Assembly (NCBI GenBank): GCA_032124015.1
Contig: JAQBEH010000002.1
Span: 1-34,479 of the forward strand
Reading direction: 5' to 3'
DNA: 34,479 bases
DNA from: DASRJG01 sp032124015
GTDB taxonomy: Bacteria; Acidobacteriota; Polarisedimenticolia; Polarisedimenticolales; DASRJG01
Numbering within the stretch: position 1 is the stretch's first letter; every line of letters begins with the position of its first letter. Made by a program: the position numbers and the translations under genes. The notes under the pieces are model-generated. The model did not search any database, was not told the DNA's origin, and worked only from the letters and a program-made list of their open reading frames with translations. Of the stretch, positions 31,202 to 34,479 are shown one piece after another.

Positions 31202-32716
31202 ATGCGTCATCATCGTCTGTCCCTGCTCGCATCGCTTTTCCTGGTGGTCGCGGCCGTCCTGCCGGCTTCGGCCCAGGACATGGCGGCGTTCGAGAAAAAC
31301 CTGACCGTCCACAAGATGACAAACGGCCTCACGGTGATGATCTACCGGCGTCCGGTCGCGCCTGTGTTTTCCTTCTTCACCCATGTCGACGTCGGCGCGG
31401 CGCAGGAGGTCCCCGGGATCACCGGCCTAGCGCACATGTTCGAGCACATGGCGTTCAAGGGTACGAGCGTCATCGGCACCAGGGACTACAAGGCGGAAGC
31501 CGCGGCACTGGCGAAGGTCGATTCGGCCTACCACGCCTACGACGCTGAGCGAAGAAACCCGCTCGCTGACCCTGACAAGCTCGACGCGCTCAAGAAGGCG
31601 TTCAAGGACGCCCAGGACGCCGCCGACGCCTACATTGAGAAGAACGAGTTCAGCAAGATCGTCGATCGCGCCGGCGGCGTCGGGATGAACGCCTCAACGA
31701 GCTCCGACCAGACCGTCTACTTCTATTCTCTTCCCGCGAACAAGGTGGAGCTTTGGGCCTACCTCGAATCGTCGCGATTCCTCGATCCGGTTTTTCGCGA
31801 GTTCTACAAGGAGCGCGACGTCGTGATGGAGGAACGGCGGTTGCGCACCGAGAGCAACCCGAACGGCCGCCTGTTCGAGCAATTCAGCGCGACGGCGTTT
31901 TTCGCCCATCCTTACAAACAACCGGTGGTCGGCTACATGAGCGATCTCATGTCGTTCACACGTGAAGACGCGGAGGCGTTCTACCGCAAGTACTACGTCC
32001 CCGCCGACATGACGATCGCGATCGTCGGCGACGTGAAAGCCGAGGCGATCCTCCCCATCATCGATACCTACTTCGGCCGCCTTCCGGCCGGACCGAAGCC
32101 CGACGCGCTGCGCACCGTCGAGCCGAAACAGACCGCCGAAAAAACGGTACTGCTCGTCGACCCGGCACAGCCGCTCTACCTCGAGGCCTATCACCGACCA
32201 GAAGCGACGAGCCTCGACGACCCGATCTACGACGTGATCGCAGATGTACTTTCCGGGGGACGGACCTCGCGTCTCTACCGGAGTCTCGTGCGCGACAAGA
32301 AAATCGCGGCGGCCGCCGGCGCCTTCAACGGATTCCCCGGCTCGAAGTACCCGACACTGATCGTGATGCGCGCCGTACCGACCCCGGGCCACACCAATCA
32401 AGAGGTCCAGGCCGCCATCCGCGAACAGTTGGAACGGCTGAAGACCGAACCGATTACCGATGACGAGTTGAAAATGGTCAAGACGCGGGCGAAGGCGGAT
32501 CTGATCCGGAGTCTCGACGACAACTCGGGAATCGCGAGGCAACTCGTGTTTTCGCAGGTCCGCTTCGGCGATTGGCGCGAGATCTTCCGGACCGTCGAGC
32601 GGCTGGACAAGGTGACGAAAGAAGATGTCATGCGCGTCGCGAATGCGACGTTCGTGGCGACGAACCGAACCGTCGGGATGATCGAGAACGCGGATGCGGC
32701 GAAGGCCGCGAAGTGA
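31202..32716 (+). CDS. Exported M16 zinc peptidase (active subunit)
   Basis: The 504-residue protein starts at ATG 31202 with GGGAG upstream and has a signal peptide (LLASLFLVVAAVLPASA). The inverted zinc motif HxxEH is His78-x-x-Glu81-His82 in LAHMFEHMAFKG. The downstream ligand glutamate is in VVMEERRLRTES (about residue 210). The distance between them is longer than usual because a charged helical insert of about 60 residues (DAERRNPLADPDKLDALKKA) interrupts the domain. The C-terminal half has the usual SGGRTSRLYRSLV. It belongs to the M16B periplasmic peptidases that act with an inactive partner. That partner is encoded 14 bp downstream. The substrate is probably a small peptide or misfolded protein. 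Confidence 0.9.
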   Translation: MRHHRLSLLASLFLVVAAVLPASAQDMAAFEKNLTVHKMTNGLTVMIYRRPVAPVFSFFTHVDVGAAQEVPGITGLAHMFEHMAFKGTSVIGTRDYKAEAAALAKVDSAYHAYDAERRNPLADPDKLDALKKAFKDAQDAADAYIEKNEFSKIVDRAGGVGMNASTSSDQTVYFYSLPANKVELWAYLESSRFLDPVFREFYKERDVVMEERRLRTESNPNGRLFEQFSATAFFAHPYKQPVVGYMSDLMSFTREDAEAFYRKYYVPADMTIAIVGDVKAEAILPIIDTYFGRLPAGPKPDALRTVEPKQTAEKTVLLVDPAQPLYLEAYHRPEATSLDDPIYDVIADVLSGGRTSRLYRSLVRDKKIAAAAGAFNGFPGSKYPTLIVMRAVPTPGHTNQEVQAAIREQLERLKTEPITDDELKMVKTRAKADLIRSLDDNSGIARQLVFSQVRFGDWREIFRTVERLDKVTKEDVMRVANATFVATNRTVGMIENADAAKAAK

Positions 32717-32730
32717 GAGGAGACAACACC

Positions 32731-34179
32731 ATGACCACGCGCTTCGCGACCCGCCTGACGATCGCCTGCCTCTCGGCAACGCTTTTCGCCCTCCCGGTGG
32801 CCGCCCAGGTCGGAAGCTACACCGAGATCAAAAAGACGCCGCTCCCGGACTTCAAAGTCCCGCAGCCCGAAACGTTCACGCTCAAAAACGGCATGCGCGT
32901 TTTCCTCATGGAGGACCGAGAGATTCCGGTCGTTTCGGTGCGAGCGCTGGTACGGACCGGCTCGTTCTGGGAGCCGCGCGACAAGATCGGCCTCGCGCGT
33001 CTGACCGGCGTCGTCCAACGGAGCGGGGGCACGACGTCGATGACCGGCGATCAACTCGACGACTTCCTCGAGGCCCGCGCCGCGTTCGTCGAAACGGGGA
33101 TCGGCGGGGATGTGGGCGGGGCCTCGATGAACTGCCTGAAGCAGGACTTCGACGAGGTATTCAAGGTCTTCCTGGACGTGTTGCGCAACCCGGCGTTTGC
33201 TCAGGACAAGCTCGACCTGGCGAAGGTCCAGGCCACCTCCTCGATCGCTCGGAGAAACGACAACGTGGGCGGCATCACGGGGCGAGAGATCGGCCGATTG
33301 GTCTACGGGCCCGACTCGCCGCTCGTCAGCCTCGAGCAGTACACGACCATCAACGCGATCACGCGCGAGGATCTCGCCGCCTGGCACAAGACCTACTTCG
33401 TCCCGAACAACATCATGCTCGGCGTCAGCGGAGACTTCGAGGCCAAGGCCATGCGCAAGTCGATCGAGCAGGCGTTCGCATCGTGGCCGAAAGGTCCGAG
33501 CGTCACGGTCGGAAAGATCCCCTACCGCACGACGCCGAACCCCGGCATCTTTTTCATCGAGAAAGCCGACGTCACGCAAGCCAACATCGCGATGGCCGAG
33601 CTGGGCATCGAGCAGACGAACCCCGACTACTTCGCCGCGCAGGTCATGAACGAGGTGTTGGGCGGCGGGTTCTCCGGCCGTTTGATCAACGCGATTCGCA
33701 CCAAGAAGGGTCTGGCCTACAGCGTCAGCGGTGGACTCGGCGCCGCGTTCGACCGGCCCGGCCTCATGCGTCTGGGCATGCAGACGAAATCCGCGTCGCT
33801 GTTCGATGCGATCGCGGCGCTCAAGGACGAGGTCAACGGGATCATCACCAACCCCCCGACCGACGACGAGATGGGCCTGGCGAAGGAGTCGTTCCTCAAC
33901 TCGTTCATCTTCAACTACGACTCGCGCGAGGGCATCCTCGGGCAGCAGATGACCTACGCGTACCACGGGCTCCCGTCGAACTATCTCGAGATGTACCGCT
34001 CCAATATCGAGAAGGTCACCAAAGACGACGTCGTACGCGTGGCCAAGAAGTACGTTCGCGTCAACGACCTCTCGATCCTCGTGGTGGGACGGGCGGCCGA
34101 TTTCGGAAAGCCGCTCGACACCCTCGGCAAGGTGACGAACGTGGACATCACGATCCCGAAGAAGCCGGCGACGGAATAG
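32731..34179 (+). CDS. Exported M16-family protein without zinc motif (partner subunit)
   Basis: ATG 32731 follows GAGAGGAGACAACACC, and a signal peptide (LTIACLSATLFALPVAA) opens the 482-residue protein. The fold is M16 (FTLKNGMRVFLMEDREIP, then LGGGFSGRLINAIRTKKGLAYSV). Where HxxEH should be, it reads ARLTGVVQRSGG, with Arg90, Gly93 and Val94 replacing the His, Glu and His. It cannot bind zinc in the usual way. Its R/Y-containing segment (KKGLAYSV) that helps bind substrate in heterodimeric M16 enzymes is intact. It should form a dimer with the active subunit encoded just upstream. Confidence 0.9.
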   Translation: MTTRFATRLTIACLSATLFALPVAAQVGSYTEIKKTPLPDFKVPQPETFTLKNGMRVFLMEDREIPVVSVRALVRTGSFWEPRDKIGLARLTGVVQRSGGTTSMTGDQLDDFLEARAAFVETGIGGDVGGASMNCLKQDFDEVFKVFLDVLRNPAFAQDKLDLAKVQATSSIARRNDNVGGITGREIGRLVYGPDSPLVSLEQYTTINAITREDLAAWHKTYFVPNNIMLGVSGDFEAKAMRKSIEQAFASWPKGPSVTVGKIPYRTTPNPGIFFIEKADVTQANIAMAELGIEQTNPDYFAAQVMNEVLGGGFSGRLINAIRTKKGLAYSVSGGLGAAFDRPGLMRLGMQTKSASLFDAIAALKDEVNGIITNPPTDDEMGLAKESFLNSFIFNYDSREGILGQQMTYAYHGLPSNYLEMYRSNIEKVTKDDVVRVAKKYVRVNDLSILVVGRAADFGKPLDTLGKVTNVDITIPKKPATE

Positions 34180-34202
34180 GTCGTCGGGAGGGGGACAGGA
34201 CC

Positions 34203-34479
34203 TCACCTCGCGAGCCAGAGAGTCATCACCGGGACGTAACTGATCAGCAGAACGGCCGCTACGAGAATTGCGAAAAACGGAAGGGTTGCCCGAAAGACGG
34301 AAAGGACCGGTTTGTCGAATCGGTACGCCGACAGGAAGAGGTTCACACCCACCGGCGGCGTCAGATAGCCGAGCTCCAGATTGGCGAGGAAGATGATGCC
34401 GAGGTGGATCGGGTCGATGCCGTAGGCCGCGGCCATGGGCACGATGAGGGGCACGACCACGAAAATCGCCGAGTACATG
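34203..34479 (-). CDS. TRAP transporter large permease (DctM), C-terminal part
   Basis: The frame runs in from the right edge, so only the last 91-92 residues are visible and the true start is outside. The motif VVPLIVPMAAAYGIDPIHLG followed by LELGYLTPPVGVNLFL is characteristic of DctM/DedA-type TRAP large subunits, and two or three membrane helices follow. The protein would import an organic acid or similar solute with a sodium or proton gradient, together with a small permease and a periplasmic binding protein that should lie beyond the window. Confidence 0.85.
   Translation of the reverse strand, partial: MYSAIFVVVPLIVPMAAAYGIDPIHLGIIFLANLELGYLTPPVGVNLFLSAYRFDKPVLSVFRATLPFFAILVAAVLLISYVPVMTLWLAR

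Overview
The window comes from a GC-rich, Gram-negative-type bacterium. It encodes many Sec-exported proteins and lipoproteins, an HlyD/ABC-2 exporter, a TRAP transporter and periplasmic M16 peptidases. The mix of MopE-like repeats, YCF48 propeller repeats, a dockerin, a cohesin lipoprotein and an exported TPR-CHAT protein is typical of Acidobacteriota, Myxococcota and related uncultured phyla. I favour an acidobacterium-like source, but there is no rRNA or other marker here to settle it. I saw no tRNA, rRNA or CRISPR array.

Region 1 (1-11,640) looks accessory and is visibly lower in GC than the rest. All its genes lie on the + strand and most products are exported. It holds a decaying local family of related genes: a remnant with an internal deletion at 1-142, a copy broken by one TAG at 4791-5708, and an intact relative at 6107-6739. 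It also holds two copies of a roughly 190-bp leader block, a DUF-like unknown gene (767-1315) and an exported 999-residue TPR-CHAT protease-like protein (1553-4552). Next come an exported HEIGH metallopeptidase, an 852-residue protein (YCF48 repeats, MopE-like calcium/metal repeats, Fn3, TIG-like, dockerin) and a cohesin lipoprotein directly downstream. Dockerin and cohesin encoded 13 bp apart suggest a small surface-anchoring system. A worn IS66-associated ORF (11,287-11,601) marks the right edge.

Region 2 (11,640-22,240) is GC-richer, with mostly short housekeeping or envelope transcription units, often convergent and separated by only a few bases. In order they are SixA phosphatase, a TPM-domain/Tim44-domain pair, a metallophosphoesterase, TsaC/Sua5, a STAS/SpoIIAA-like protein, an M49-like lipoprotein peptidase, a Rieske-flavodoxin fusion, an ABM-type monooxygenase, a DUF4097 repeat protein, a PilZ protein and a DUF4382 lipoprotein.

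Region 3 (22,248-28,700, - strand) is one tight operon: TetR regulator, HlyD lipoprotein, two ATPases, two ABC-2 permeases and a histidine phosphatase. The order matches CecR-YbhGFSR of Escherichia coli, except that the double ATPase YbhF is split into two genes. The two ATPases have complementary defects that predict one working and one degenerate ATP site. A clean palindromic operator overlaps the expected transcription start.

Region 4 (28,768-34,479) holds an aldehyde-dehydrogenase-like protein with its catalytic cysteine but without the usual Asn and Glu, a DUF1054-like protein, a pair of exported M16 peptidases (one with, one without the zinc motif) and the C-terminal end of a TRAP large permease.
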